This document shows, in pieces, positions 21,873 through 30,928 of a DNA stretch of 64,000 nucleotides. The position numbers and the translations under genes are program-made. The notes beneath the pieces were generated by a model. The model did not search any database. It had not been told where the DNA came from and saw only the letters and a program-made list of their open reading frames with translations. Position 1 is the first letter of the stretch. The number at the start of each line of letters is the position of its first letter. Source of the stretch: Massilia soli (GTDB taxonomy: Bacteria > Pseudomonadota > Gammaproteobacteria > Burkholderiales > Burkholderiaceae_D); contig NZ_JAFBIL020000008.1 in NCBI RefSeq assembly GCF_016809835.1, forward strand, positions 62,001 through 126,000, in the 5' to 3' direction.

Positions 21873-22460
21873 TCAGCTGGCGCAGTCGGCGGAGCCGGCC
21901 ACGATCTCGACACCCACCCAGCCGGTGCCGGATGTCAGGGCGATTCTGCGCCGCTTGGCGCTGTCGGAGTCGGCACAGGCGGTGAACACGCCCGCCTGGG
22001 CGCTGCCGTCGGCCAGCCTGGCCTGGCCAGTGCTGGCGTACGAGACGTAGTCGGCCACCGCGCCGGCCCCGAGCACCGTGCCGGCGCCCGACAAGGCAGC
22101 CTGCACGCGCAGGATCTCGTCGTCTTCGTCCCTGGCGCCGGCATCGGCGCCGTCGACAAACACGATCCAGCCGCCGCGCCAGTCGCCGACGACGGCGCTG
22201 GCGGCGCAGCTGGCGCCGTCCACGCTGCGGCACATCGTGACGCGGGTGCTGCGCTTGACCGCTTCGGAACGCGTGTAATTAAGGGAGGCGAGAATCTGGT
22301 CGGCGGCGGTCGAAACGGCCGCGTCATGGATGAAGCCACGCAGCATCGGCACACCGATGGACGTCGCGATCGCAACGATGGCGATCGTCACAAGCATCTC
22401 CGACAGGCTAAAGCCGTCGCTGCTGCCAGGCAGAGTTTTGCGCTTGGCAAATTTGTCCAT
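21873..22460 (-). CDS. fimT: FimT/GspH-type minor pilin (operon 2)
   Basis: This 195-residue prepilin has an unusually long leader of about 16 residues ending SSDG, then FSLSE with Glu5. The following QILASLNYTRSEAVKRSTRVTMCRS is the GspH/FimT motif. It is the first gene of operon 2, preceded by a strong sigma70 promoter. The head domain ends in a Cys-containing stretch. Function as an assembly initiator is inferred from the family. Confidence 0.9.
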   Translation of the reverse strand: MDKFAKRKTLPGSSDGFSLSEMLVTIAIVAIATSIGVPMLRGFIHDAAVSTAADQILASLNYTRSEAVKRSTRVTMCRSVDGASCAASAVVGDWRGGWIVFVDGADAGARDEDDEILRVQAALSGAGTVLGAGAVADYVSYASTGQARLADGSAQAGVFTACADSDSAKRRRIALTSGTGWVGVEIVAGSADCAS

Positions 22461-22497
22461 CGTCTTCCCATCGCCTCGTCAGGAGGCGCGAAGTTTC

Positions 22498-22527
22498 ATT
22501 ATAGGAACACGGTCGGACAAGTGTCAA
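22498..22527 (-). promoter_or_regulatory. Consensus sigma70 promoter of pilin operon 2
   Basis: On the minus strand a perfect TTGACA (22527-22522) and a perfect TATAAT (22503-22498) are separated by 18 bp. The predicted start near 22490 is about 30 bp upstream of the fimT ATG. This is the best promoter match I found in the window and argues that operon 2 can be expressed independently of the upstream histidine kinase gene. Confidence 0.85.
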
Positions 22528-22549
22528 AACAATTTTTTTATGGAAACTT

Positions 22550-23893
22550 TCACGAAACAGTCGGGAAGCGCACCGTCACGACCAGACCTGCCCCGCCGGC
22601 ACCATCGGCCAGCTCGACCGGTGCACCATGGGCCAGGGCGATGTCGCGCACGATCGCCAGTCCCAGGCCGCTGCCCGGGATTGCGTCATTCAGGCGCATG
22701 AAGCGCTGGAACACCTGGCCGCGCTGATGCACTGGAATGCCGGGCCCCGAATCCTCCACTTCCAGCACCCCGGCGCCGTCAGGCGCGCGCAGGCAGCGCA
22801 CGGTGACGGTGCCGCCAGCGGGCGTGTAGCGCACCGCGTTGTCGACCAGGTTGTCGACCAGGTCGCGCAGCAAAAAGCTGTCGCCCGCCACCTCGGCCGG
22901 CTGCAGGTCGAAGCCGATGTCGATATCCTTCTTGCCCGCCTGCTCGACGAAATGCTGGACCGCTTCGGCGACCAGCTGCGCCAGGTCGACCGATTCGAGG
23001 CGCGCTTTTTCGAAGCGGCTCGGCTCGGCGCGCGCCAGCGCCAGGAGCTGGTTGGTCTGGCGGATCATGCGCTCGTTCGACTGCAGCATCAGGCCGACCG
23101 AGCGGCCGCTGTCGGCATCGCCGGCATGGCGCTGGCCTAGCCATTCGAGCTGCAGCTTCATGCCCGCCAGCGGCGTGCGCAGCTGGTGGGCGACGTTGGC
23201 CAGGAAATCGTGCTGGGCGCGCGCGCCAGTCTGCACTTTGCCGAGCAGATCATTGAACGCCGATACCACCGGCGTCAACTCGTACGGCACGCCCTCGTCG
23301 GCGATCGGTTCGAGGTCGGCGCCGTCGCGCGCGTTCAGGTTGGCGCGCATGCGCGACAGCGGCAGCAGCCCGCTGGTCACCGAGAACCAGATCAGGCCAA
23401 CCAGCGCAAGCGTAAACAAGCCTTCGACCAGCACCAGCGCGCGGATGGTCGCCGCGCGGATCTGGCCGCGCTTGCGCAGCGTCTTGGCGACGGCGACGTG
23501 GATGGTGCCGGCGCCCGCCTGCACGGCGACCGTCGCGACCCTGACCGGTTCGCCGCGGGCGACCGCATCCTGCACCCCTGCCGGCTTGAGATCCGGGAAG
23601 TCGGCGTCGCCGGCGATCAGCGCGCCGTCGGCGCGGCGCACCGCGAAATAGGTGGCGTCGAGGCGGTCGGCGCGCAAGATCTGCTCGGCCTGCGCGGGCA
23701 GGTCCAGCAGCGCGCCTTGCGGCCCCTGGCGCACGCGCGCGGCCAGCGCGACGGCGGCGTCGAGCAAGCCCTGGTCGAGCGCCAGCTGGGCCGGGGTCCA
23801 GGCCAGCAGGTAGGTCAGCGCCGCGCCGGCCAGGTTGACGACCAGGATCGGGCCGATCAGCCACTTCAGCAGCCGCAGGCGGATGCTGTTCAT
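22550..23893 (-). CDS. Sensor histidine kinase, TctE/QseC-like
   Basis: This 447-residue membrane histidine kinase has an N-terminal transmembrane helix (about 10-30), a periplasmic sensor of about 115 residues and a second helix (about 153-175). HAMP, HisKA and HATPase_c domains follow. The phosphorylated His236 is in NVAHQLRTPLAG, the TctE-type H-box, and the N-box is in NLVDNAVRYTP. It overlaps the response regulator stop by 4 bp, so the two are translationally coupled. The signal may be a carboxylate by family analogy, but that is a guess. Confidence 0.93.
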   Translation of the reverse strand: MNSIRLRLLKWLIGPILVVNLAGAALTYLLAWTPAQLALDQGLLDAAVALAARVRQGPQGALLDLPAQAEQILRADRLDATYFAVRRADGALIAGDADFPDLKPAGVQDAVARGEPVRVATVAVQAGAGTIHVAVAKTLRKRGQIRAATIRALVLVEGLFTLALVGLIWFSVTSGLLPLSRMRANLNARDGADLEPIADEGVPYELTPVVSAFNDLLGKVQTGARAQHDFLANVAHQLRTPLAGMKLQLEWLGQRHAGDADSGRSVGLMLQSNERMIRQTNQLLALARAEPSRFEKARLESVDLAQLVAEAVQHFVEQAGKKDIDIGFDLQPAEVAGDSFLLRDLVDNLVDNAVRYTPAGGTVTVRCLRAPDGAGVLEVEDSGPGIPVHQRGQVFQRFMRLNDAIPGSGLGLAIVRDIALAHGAPVELADGAGGAGLVVTVRFPTVS

Positions 23894-24555
23894 GTTTCCG
23901 GTTCGAGCATGTAGCCGAAGCCGCGGATGGTGCGGATGGCGATGCCGGCATCGAGCAGCTTCAGGCGCAAGCGCGAGATGTACACCTCGACCGCGTTCAG
24001 GGTCAGGTCGTCGCCCCACGGCAGGATGGCGTCGATGATCTGCTGCTTGGAGACCACCCGCGAGGTGTGCTGCAGCAGGTATTCCAGCACCGCCCACTCG
24101 CGCACCGACAGGTCGAGCGCGCGCTCGCCAATGCGCGCGCGGCGCGCCGAGGTATCGAGGGTCAGCTGGCCGATTGCGAGCACGGTCGGCTTGGGGGTAT
24201 TGCGGCGCGCCAGCGCGCGGATGCGCGCCACCAGTTCGGCGGTGGCAAACGGCTTGACCAGGTAGTCGTCGGCGCCGGTTTCCAGGCCGCGCACGCGGTC
24301 TTCGACGGCGTCGCGCGCCGTCAGCAGCAGTACCGGGGTGGCGCTGGCGCGCGCGCGCAGGCGGCGCACCACTTCGAAGCCGTCGATGCCGGGCAGGCCG
24401 ATGTCGAGCACGGCCACCGCGAACTCGCCATGCTGCAAGGCCTGGTCGGCCTGCAAGCCGTCACCCACCACCTCCACCAGCATGCCATGGCCTTGCAGGA
24501 TGCGCGACAGGCCATCGGCCAGTACGGAATCGTCTTCAACCAGGAGAACATGCAT
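23890..24555 (-). CDS. OmpR-family response regulator, TctD/QseB-like
   Basis: This 221-residue regulator has a receiver domain with phospho-acceptor Asp51 in VLDIGLPGIDG, acidic pocket EDD at 7-9, and the conserved Lys in DDYLVKPF. A C-terminal winged-helix follows with REWAVLEYLL and the recognition region VYISRLRLKL. The start MHVLLVEDD removes 14 unconserved residues of a longer frame. It is the partner of the overlapping histidine kinase, transcribed away from the chemoreceptor at 24664. Targets are unknown; the second pilin operon lies directly downstream. Confidence 0.94.
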   Translation of the reverse strand: MHVLLVEDDSVLADGLSRILQGHGMLVEVVGDGLQADQALQHGEFAVAVLDIGLPGIDGFEVVRRLRARASATPVLLLTARDAVEDRVRGLETGADDYLVKPFATAELVARIRALARRNTPKPTVLAIGQLTLDTSARRARIGERALDLSVREWAVLEYLLQHTSRVVSKQQIIDAILPWGDDLTLNAVEVYISRLRLKLLDAGIAIRTIRGFGYMLEPET

Positions 24556-24663
24556 GCGCGGACATCGGTATGTTGGAGTGTGGACATTATGCGGCAATTC
24601 ATGCCGCGGTCACAATCGATCTGCATTATTGCGCAATAACAACTAATGCAACTCGGAAATATT

Positions 24664-26586
24664 ATGACCCTCTTGTTCCGCCCGGCCGTCGCGCTGATGC
24701 AGCGCCTGCGCCTGTTACCCAAATTCGTGCTGGTCTGCCATGTGGTGCTGGTGCCGCTGGTGGTGGTCAGCGCCCTGCTGCTGGCTGAATTGCAGGAATC
24801 GATCGCCGCCAGCGAAAGCGAGCGCGCCGGCGGCGCCTATATCGCCCAGGTGCACCAGCTGATTCGGCTGGTCCAGCAGCAGCGCGGCGCCGAGCACCTG
24901 CGCCTGTCCACGCGCGGCCCCGCCGCCAATGGCGCGCTCGGCAAGGACATCAGCGAGCGGCTTGCCGCCCTCGACCTGTACCAGCGCGACGCCGGCCAGT
25001 TGTCCGGATTGCCCGGCTGGACCACGGTGCGCGGGCGCTGGAGCGCGCTGGCCAGCGCCCAGCCCGGCGCGAGCGCGAAAGACAGCATGGCGCGCCACAC
25101 CGCCGTGCTCGACGCCCTCGACAAGCTGGCGCTTGCCGTGGCCGACCGCTCGGGCCTGAGCCTTGATCCGGTCGCCGAGAGCGACCTGTTGATTGCCGCG
25201 GCGGTACGCCGCTTGCCCGAGTTGGCCGAAGGGCTGTCGCTGATCGCGGCGCGCGGCTCGGCGTATATCGACACCGGCTTGCTTGAAGCTAACGAGGACC
25301 AGCTGATCAACGCCACCGCCATGGTCGCGCGCCACGAGCTCGAACGCGCCGCCGGCAACCTTGGCAAGCTGGCGGAAGACCAGTCGATCCGCGCTGGCCT
25401 GGCCTTCCTCGACCGCACCCGCGACGAAGTCAGCAATTCGCATAACCAGACCAGCGGCAGCGCGTACCTGGCGGCAGGCAACGCAGCGGCGCAAGGCCTG
25501 CACGCGCTGGGGGCAAGCGCGATGGCTGAACTGGACCAGCTTCTGGCGGCGCGCGCCGCGCGCGAGGCGCTGCACCGCAACCTGGTGCTGGCGGCGATCG
25601 GCGCGGCGCTGCTGCTGGCCGGCTGGCTGCTGGCGGGCTTCTACATGTCGTTTTCGCGCGATATCGCCAACCTGAACGACGCCGTGCAGCGCGCCGCCGA
25701 AGGCGACCTTACCGTGCGCATGGGCTCGCACGCGCGCGATGAGATCGGCGAACTGGTGAATGCCTTCGCGCGCATGGCCGCGGCGCTGGCGGCGCTGGTG
25801 ACCGAGATCCGCTCCGGCGCCGCGACGATCGGCGAAGCAACCCATGCGCTGGCGCATGGCAATGCCGAGCTGTCCGGCCATACCCAGGCGCAAGCCGGGG
25901 CCTTGTCGGAGACGGTCGGTTCGATGGGCGCGCTGGCCGCCAGCGTCAAACGCAGCGCGGCGCATGCCGCCGCAGGGCGCGACCTGGTCGGCGCCGCCGC
26001 CGGCGTGGCGGCGCGCGGCGTGCGCGCGGTCGGTGACGTGGTCGACACGATGGCGTCGATCCGCGCCAGTTCGCACAAGATCGCCGACATCATCGGCGTG
26101 ATCGACAGCATTGCTTTCCAGACCAACATCCTGGCCCTCAATGCGGCTGTGGAAGCGGCGCGCGCGGGCGACCAGGGGCGCGGCTTCGCGGTGGTGGCAA
26201 CCGAAGTACGCAACCTGGCGCAGCGCTCGGCCGCCGCGGCGCGCGAGATCAAGCAACTGATCGGCACCTCGGTGGCGACAGTCGACAGCGGCAACGCGCT
26301 GGTGGCCGCGGCCGGCTCGACCATTGGCGAACTGGCAGGCGCCGTCGGCCAGGTCGAGCGGCTGATCGGGCAAATGGACCAGGCGGGCCAGGTGCAGGCG
26401 TCCGAACTGGTCCAGCTGGAAGGGGCGATCGCGCGCATCGATGTGATGACTCGGCGCAACGGGGAACTGGTCGAGCAGGCGCGAAACGGCTCGGAATTGC
26501 TCCATGCGGAGACCGATCAACTGACGCTGTCGGTACGGGTTTTCACATTAGAGCGCACTCAGCAAAGCGTTTCGTTGCTGCATTGA
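24664..26586 (+). CDS. Methyl-accepting chemotaxis protein
   Basis: This chemoreceptor of about 640 residues (start ATG 24664; an ATG six codons earlier is possible) has a first membrane helix within about 20-45 and a long periplasmic helical sensor. The motif [14 protein letters not shown] in the sensor resembles the start of nitrate/nitrite-sensing type domains. A second helix (about 305-325), HAMP and the signalling tip [19 protein letters not shown] with [14 protein letters not shown] follow. It has no C-terminal CheR-docking peptide. The ligand is unknown. It is divergent from the response regulator gene, separated by 108 bp. Confidence 0.94.
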   Translation: MTLLFRPAVALMQRLRLLPKFVLVCHVVLVPLVVVSALLLAELQESIAASESERAGGAYIAQVHQLIRLVQQQRGAEHLRLSTRGPAANGALGKDISERLAALDLYQRDAGQLSGLPGWTTVRGRWSALASAQPGASAKDSMARHTAVLDALDKLALAVADRSGLSLDPVAESDLLIAAAVRRLPELAEGLSLIAARGSAYIDTGLLEANEDQLINATAMVARHELERAAGNLGKLAEDQSIRAGLAFLDRTRDEVSNSHNQTSGSAYLAAGNAAAQGLHALGASAMAELDQLLAARAAREALHRNLVLAAIGAALLLAGWLLAGFYMSFSRDIANLNDAVQRAAEGDLTVRMGSHARDEIGELVNAFARMAAALAALVTEIRSGAATIGEATHALAHGNAELSGHTQAQAGALSETVGSMGALAASVKRSAAHAAAGRDLVGAAAGVAARGVRAVGDVVDTMASIRASSHKIADIIGVIDSIAFQTNILALNAAVEAARAGDQGRGFAVVATEVRNLAQRSAAAAREIKQLIGTSVATVDSGNALVAAAGSTIGELAGAVGQVERLIGQMDQAGQVQASELVQLEGAIARIDVMTRRNGELVEQARNGSELLHAETDQLTLSVRVFTLERTQQSVSLLH

Positions 26587-26803
26587 AACAAATTTGCTGC
26601 CAAACTGCTCATAAAAGTGGCATTTTTCTCAATCTCTCCCAGTAGGACTAAGACGACAAAACATTATGCATACAGCCTACATGGGGGCGACTGCTAATCT
26701 TATGTTCGCCAACAGACGGAAGCCTTAATGTTCACACATCGCGATTCGCCGGGCAGTGATGGCGGGATCGTCCTGAGGTTATTAGAGATTAGTGAGGAAA
26801 AAA

Positions 26804-27613
26804 ATGAACAACGTCCAACTTGGTAACGCCGCACAAAAAGCATCGGTAAACCAGATTCCTGTCAGCACCAAGGAATTGAAAGTTGCGTCCCGGCCAGTTG
26901 TCAGCCTCAGCGGTACTCAGCAAAACGAATTGCTCGGCGCCCTTCCACGCAACGACCTGGAAACGCTGTTCGAGCATCTGGAACTGGTTCCTATGCCTTT
27001 CGGCAAGGAGCTGTTCGAATTCGGAAGCAAACTGGAATACGTGTACTTCCCAACCACCGCGATCGTTTCCCTGCTGTACGTCATGGAAGACGGCGCAACG
27101 ACCGAAATCGCGGTTGTAGGACATGAAGGTGTCGTCGGCGTCTCGCTGTTCATGGGCGAGCGCGCCATGTGCAGCGCCGTGGTCCAGAGCGCGGGCTACG
27201 GCTACCGCCTCAAGACCCAGTTCCTGCGCGATGCATTCAACCAGGGCGGCGCGCTGCCGCAGCTGCTGATGCGCTACACCAACGCGCTGTTCGCCCAGAT
27301 GGCCCAGAACGCTGTCGGCGGCCGCCACAGCTCGATCGAACAGAAACTGTGCCGCTGGCTGCTCGACCGCCTCGACCGTTCCCCATCGAACGAACTGAAA
27401 GTGACCCAGGAACTGATTTCGATCATGCTGGGCGTGCGCCGCGAAAGCATCACCGCCGCGGCTGGCAAATTGCAGGACGATGGACTGATTCAGTACCGTC
27501 GCGGCAACATCACCGTAATTGACCGTCAAGGCCTTGAGGAGTATGCAGGCGAGTGCTACAAGGTTGCGAAGACTGAATATGATCGCTTGCTGATGGATGT
27601 TGCTGCACGCTGA
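26804..27613 (+). CDS. Crp/Fnr-family transcriptional regulator
   Basis: This 269-residue regulator has a cyclic-nucleotide-binding fold at about 60-170 (PFGKELFEFGSKLEYVYFP, GHEGVVGVSLFMG) and a C-terminal helix-turn-helix around TQELISIMLGVRRESITAAAGKLQDDG. The cAMP-contacting residues of Crp are not obvious, nor are Fnr cysteines, so the ligand is uncertain. ATG 26804 follows a GAGGA ribosome binding site; a GTG four codons earlier is less likely. Its 3' end overlaps the convergent histidine kinase by 104 bp. Confidence 0.9.
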   Translation: MNNVQLGNAAQKASVNQIPVSTKELKVASRPVVSLSGTQQNELLGALPRNDLETLFEHLELVPMPFGKELFEFGSKLEYVYFPTTAIVSLLYVMEDGATTEIAVVGHEGVVGVSLFMGERAMCSAVVQSAGYGYRLKTQFLRDAFNQGGALPQLLMRYTNALFAQMAQNAVGGRHSSIEQKLCRWLLDRLDRSPSNELKVTQELISIMLGVRRESITAAAGKLQDDGLIQYRRGNITVIDRQGLEEYAGECYKVAKTEYDRLLMDVAAR

Positions 27614-29033
27614 ACTCCACCTCCGGCACGGGTTGCGGCGCTTCGGCGCCCTGCCCTTGCCCGGCAAGCGGTATAAATGCTTCAACACAGGTGCCGCAGT
27701 TGTTCACGCCGCGGCGCACCTGCAAGGTTCCCCCCAGTAGCAAAGCGCGTTCGCGCATGCCCAGCAAGCCATGCGATTTCGGCTTGCTGACGGCGTCCAC
27801 ATCGATACCCACGCCATCATCGGACACCTCCAGCGCCAGGCCCTCGGCCTCGCGCGCGAGGTGCACGATCACCGTGCGCGCCCCCGCATACTTGGCGATA
27901 TTGTTCAGCGATTCCTGCACGATACGGAACACTGCGATCGCATGCATTGGCCCGGCCACGTTGACATCGCCGTCGATCAGCGCCTCGCACTCGACGCCGG
28001 TGACGGTGGCAAATTCTTCGCAGTAGCTTTGCAAGGCTGCAGCCAATCCGAGGTTATCGAGCAAGCTGGGCCGCAGGTCTTCGACAATGCGGCGCTTCAG
28101 TTCGACGGTCGTCACCAGGGTCATGCGGGCGCGGTCGAGCCGCTGCGCGATGTGCGCGTGTTCGACGCGCAGTTCGTTGGCGGCGCAATTGATATCGATG
28201 CCGATGGCGGTCAGCTTGGCGCCCAGCTCGTCATGCAGCTCGCGCGCCAGGCGCGATTTCTCTTCTTCCGACAAACGGATCAGGTGGCGCGACAGCACCG
28301 ACAACTGCTCGGTACGCACATTGACCATCGACTCCAGGTTGTCGTTTGCGTGCTGCAAGGCGCGCTGGGCGGCCAGGCGGATGAAATAGCTACGCCGGAT
28401 CAGGCTGTAGAACAGCACGATGACCAGGATCGCAACGACATTGATCCCGATGCCGATCATCACCGCTTCCTGGTAGTCGGCATTGAACTCGGCGCGGCGC
28501 GAGGCCAGCAATTCAGTCTGCTCTTGCTGCATGATCACCAGCAGCAGGCGAATCTCGTCCATGTCGGCTTTGGTGTCGGTGGTGGCGGCGATCTTGGCGA
28601 TGTCTTCCAGGCCGCCCTGGCGATATACCGCCACTGCCTGGTCGAGCATGTCGAGCTTGCGAAACACCAGGGTGCGCAGCTGCGCCAGGTTCTTCAGCTG
28701 CGACGGGCTGTCCGCCAGCAGCTGTTCAAGTTCGCGGAACTGGGGTTCGATATCGGCGGAGGCGGTGCGCATCGGGCCGAGCCAGAGGTCGGCGCCGGAC
28801 AGGAAATAGCCGCGCATGCTGCTCTCGGCATCCATGACCAGCACGTTCAGGTTTTGCAGCTTGTCGCCGACCTTGGCGGTCTGGCCCTGCACGGCATTGG
28901 CGCCGTTGAGCGCCGACAGGTTATGGAAAAGGCTGGCGCCGTTGACCACGAGGATCAGCACGCACAGCAGGCCAAGCACGGTCGCATAGAACGGCAACGC
29001 CGGCGCGCCCTCGGGTTCTGTGGTGAAGTACAT
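27510..29033 (-). CDS. CHASE3 sensor histidine kinase, NarL-class
   Basis: This 507-residue membrane kinase has a first transmembrane helix at about 14-34, a CHASE3-like periplasmic helical domain (conserved DAESSMRGYFLSG) and a second helix at about 190-212. A coiled coil and a HisKA_3 domain follow, with phosphorylated His267 in ARELHDELGAKL, then HATPase_c. The last 50 residues after IPLAGQ are low-complexity and overlap the end of the convergent regulator gene. The response regulator at 29213 is on the same strand upstream and is the likely partner. The input signal is unknown. Confidence 0.92.
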   Translation of the reverse strand: MYFTTEPEGAPALPFYATVLGLLCVLILVVNGASLFHNLSALNGANAVQGQTAKVGDKLQNLNVLVMDAESSMRGYFLSGADLWLGPMRTASADIEPQFRELEQLLADSPSQLKNLAQLRTLVFRKLDMLDQAVAVYRQGGLEDIAKIAATTDTKADMDEIRLLLVIMQQEQTELLASRRAEFNADYQEAVMIGIGINVVAILVIVLFYSLIRRSYFIRLAAQRALQHANDNLESMVNVRTEQLSVLSRHLIRLSEEEKSRLARELHDELGAKLTAIGIDINCAANELRVEHAHIAQRLDRARMTLVTTVELKRRIVEDLRPSLLDNLGLAAALQSYCEEFATVTGVECEALIDGDVNVAGPMHAIAVFRIVQESLNNIAKYAGARTVIVHLAREAEGLALEVSDDGVGIDVDAVSKPKSHGLLGMRERALLLGGTLQVRRGVNNCGTCVEAFIPLAGQGQGAEAPQPVPEVEFSVQQHPSASDHIQSSQPCSTRLHTPQGLDGQLR

Positions 29034-29212
29034 GGTCGGATTCCTTATGCATGCCGCAGAGCAATTTGAGGGTCATTATAGACCGGGAACATATTGCGTT
29101 GCAGCTTAGCCAGACCGTTTTGTGCACTACTTAACAGGAGGGCAAAGGGTGTTGCAGTGCGGAATTAATCACATACTTGCACGGACGGGCCGGGGAAGCC
29201 CGCCGTCCGCTG

Positions 29213-29845
29213 TTAATCCAGCAGGTTGTTTTTCATCGCATAGTAAGTCAGGTCGCTGTTCGACTGCAGGCCCATCTTTTCCATGATGCGGGTACGGTAG
29301 GTCGACACGGTCTTGATGCTGAGCGACAGCGCGACACCGATGTCGGATACCGTCGCGCCCTTCGCCAGGCGCAGGAAAACCTGGAACTCGCGGTCGGACA
29401 ATTCGGTGTGCAGCGCCGTGTTCGGGTCGCGGTCGAAGCTTTGCGCCAGCAGTTCGCCAACGGTCGAGGACACGTAGCGGCGGCCCTGGAACACGGTTCG
29501 CACCGCGGTCTTGAGCTCGTCCGCTTCGCATTCCTTGTTCAGGTAGCCATTGGCACCCATCTTGAACAGGTTCAGCGCGTACTGCTGGGCAGGATAGCCC
29601 GACAAAATCAGCACGGGCAGGTTCGGTTGCCCCTGGCGGATCGTGCGCAGGATGTCGATGCCGCTCTGGTCGGGCATGGCGATGTCCAGCAACAGCACGT
29701 CGCAAATCTCGCGGCGTGCGATATCAAGGGCTTCGCGCCCGGTAGCACCTTCGGCGACGACATCAAAGTCGGGCGACGAGGAAAAAATCTGTTTAAAGCC
29801 TGCTCTTACAATTTGGTGATCGTCACAAATGGCAACGCGTATCAT
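29213..29845 (-). CDS. NarL/FixJ-family response regulator
   Basis: This 210-residue regulator has a receiver domain with phospho-acceptor Asp54 in LLLDIAMPDQSG and the DDH acidic cluster at 8-10. A LuxR-type helix-turn-helix contains LSDREFQVFLRLAKG and SIKTVSTYRTRIMEKMG. It is transcribed toward the CHASE3 kinase gene 179 bp downstream and is the natural partner of that NarL-class kinase. The neighbouring Crp-type gene suggests a stress or respiratory regulatory module, but that is inference. Confidence 0.94.
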   Translation of the reverse strand: MIRVAICDDHQIVRAGFKQIFSSSPDFDVVAEGATGREALDIARREICDVLLLDIAMPDQSGIDILRTIRQGQPNLPVLILSGYPAQQYALNLFKMGANGYLNKECEADELKTAVRTVFQGRRYVSSTVGELLAQSFDRDPNTALHTELSDREFQVFLRLAKGATVSDIGVALSLSIKTVSTYRTRIMEKMGLQSNSDLTYYAMKNNLLD

Positions 29846-30036
29846 TGTCTTCCCTTAAATTTTCCTGGCACAGGAAAGTGCTGCGCATGTGTTCCGTCGG
29901 CAAACACAATATTAGCATTCTAGCACTCGTGCGCTGCGTACGGCACAGCGAGAACGCATGAGTGCGCCGGCCGGTGCACAGCGCGATGTGGAATTCGTGA
30001 AAAAAGAGTACCAGGGCACTCCTTCCGTCAGCAATC

Positions 30037-30459
30037 TCAGGTGTCTTGCTTCAGCAAGGCCAGGATGGCGAGGAGTTCCTTGCGGATCATTGCCCCGTCA
30101 AGCGCGGGCTGCAAGCTGTTGGTCGTCTCGCGACCAGCTTCCAGTGCGCCCCAGTCTTCCTGGGAAGCGGCGGCTTCGCTGGCGCGGCTGTCGAGTTTGT
30201 TGCGTGCGCCGCTGATCGTGAACCCCTGCTCGTATAGCAGTTCGCGAATGCGGCGGATCAGCAAAACCTCGTGGTGCTGGTAATAGCGCCGGTTACCACG
30301 ACGTTTGACCGGCTTGAGCTGCGTGAATTCCTGCTCCCAGTAACGAAGCACGTGCGGTTTGACGCCGCACAATTCACTGACTTCCCCGATCGTGAAGTAG
30401 CGCTTGGCCGGGATAGGCGGCAGCGCCGCCAGGTCGGTCTTGGCGAGACGGTCGTTCAT
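30037..30459 (-). CDS. MerR-family transcriptional regulator
   Basis: This 140-residue protein has the N-terminal MerR winged helix (RYFTIGEVSELCGVKPHVLRYWEQEFTQLKP). RRYYQHHEVLLIRRIRELL and a helical dimerisation segment follow. No metal-binding cysteines are seen in the C-terminus. It directly follows ihfA with 7 bp between them, at the end of the translation block, a location conserved in many proteobacteria. The target is unknown. Confidence 0.92.
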   Translation of the reverse strand: MNDRLAKTDLAALPPIPAKRYFTIGEVSELCGVKPHVLRYWEQEFTQLKPVKRRGNRRYYQHHEVLLIRRIRELLYEQGFTISGARNKLDSRASEAAASQEDWGALEAGRETTNSLQPALDGAMIRKELLAILALLKQDT

Positions 30460-30466
30460 CGGCTAC

Positions 30467-30787
30467 TCAGGCAGCGCGCGCCATGCTGGACGCGACCGGG
30501 CTGGTTTCTTCAACCATGGCCTTGAGCTTCTGACTGGCGTGGAAGGTCACGACGCGGCGCGCCGTGATCGGGATCTCTTCGCCGGTCTTTGGATTGCGGC
30601 CCGGACGCTGCGGCTTGTCGCGCAGCTGGAAGTTGCCAAAGCCCGAAAGCTTGACCGCTTCGCCGCGCTCGAGCGCATTGCGGATCTCGTCGAAAAATGT
30701 CTCGACCATGTCCTTGGCTTCGCGCTTGTTCAAGCCAACTTGCTCGAACAGCAACTCCGCCAGCTCGGCCTTGGTCAAGGTCGGCAT
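30467..30787 (-). CDS. ihfA: Integration host factor alpha subunit
   Basis: IHF-alpha is the 106-residue DNA-bending half of the IHF heterodimer. The start [11 protein letters not shown] gives the standard length; a longer frame adds 17 residues that do not resemble the family. The DNA-intercalating beta-arm [12 protein letters not shown] and the [14 protein letters not shown] region are canonical. An AGAAGG precedes this ATG closely. It lies between pheT and merR, the normal context. The C-terminal tail is a little longer than in enteric bacteria. Confidence 0.95.
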   Translation of the reverse strand: MPTLTKAELAELLFEQVGLNKREAKDMVETFFDEIRNALERGEAVKLSGFGNFQLRDKPQRPGRNPKTGEEIPITARRVVTFHASQKLKAMVEETSPVASSMARAA

Positions 30788-30928
30788 GTCCTTCTCGGCT
30801 TCCTGGCGGACCTTGGCAACCTGCATCGCACGATGCAAGTCAGCCGCCAGTGCCGATTGGAGGACGGCCGAATCTACGTCATTGTTATTAATTTTCCAGC
30901 CCTGCCTATAAGCTACGTCTTGGATGGG

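Noticed and set aside
29925-29965. Terminator-like hairpin after merR
   Set aside because: CACTCGTGCG/CGCATGAGTG pair imperfectly and no T run follows, so the evidence is too weak.
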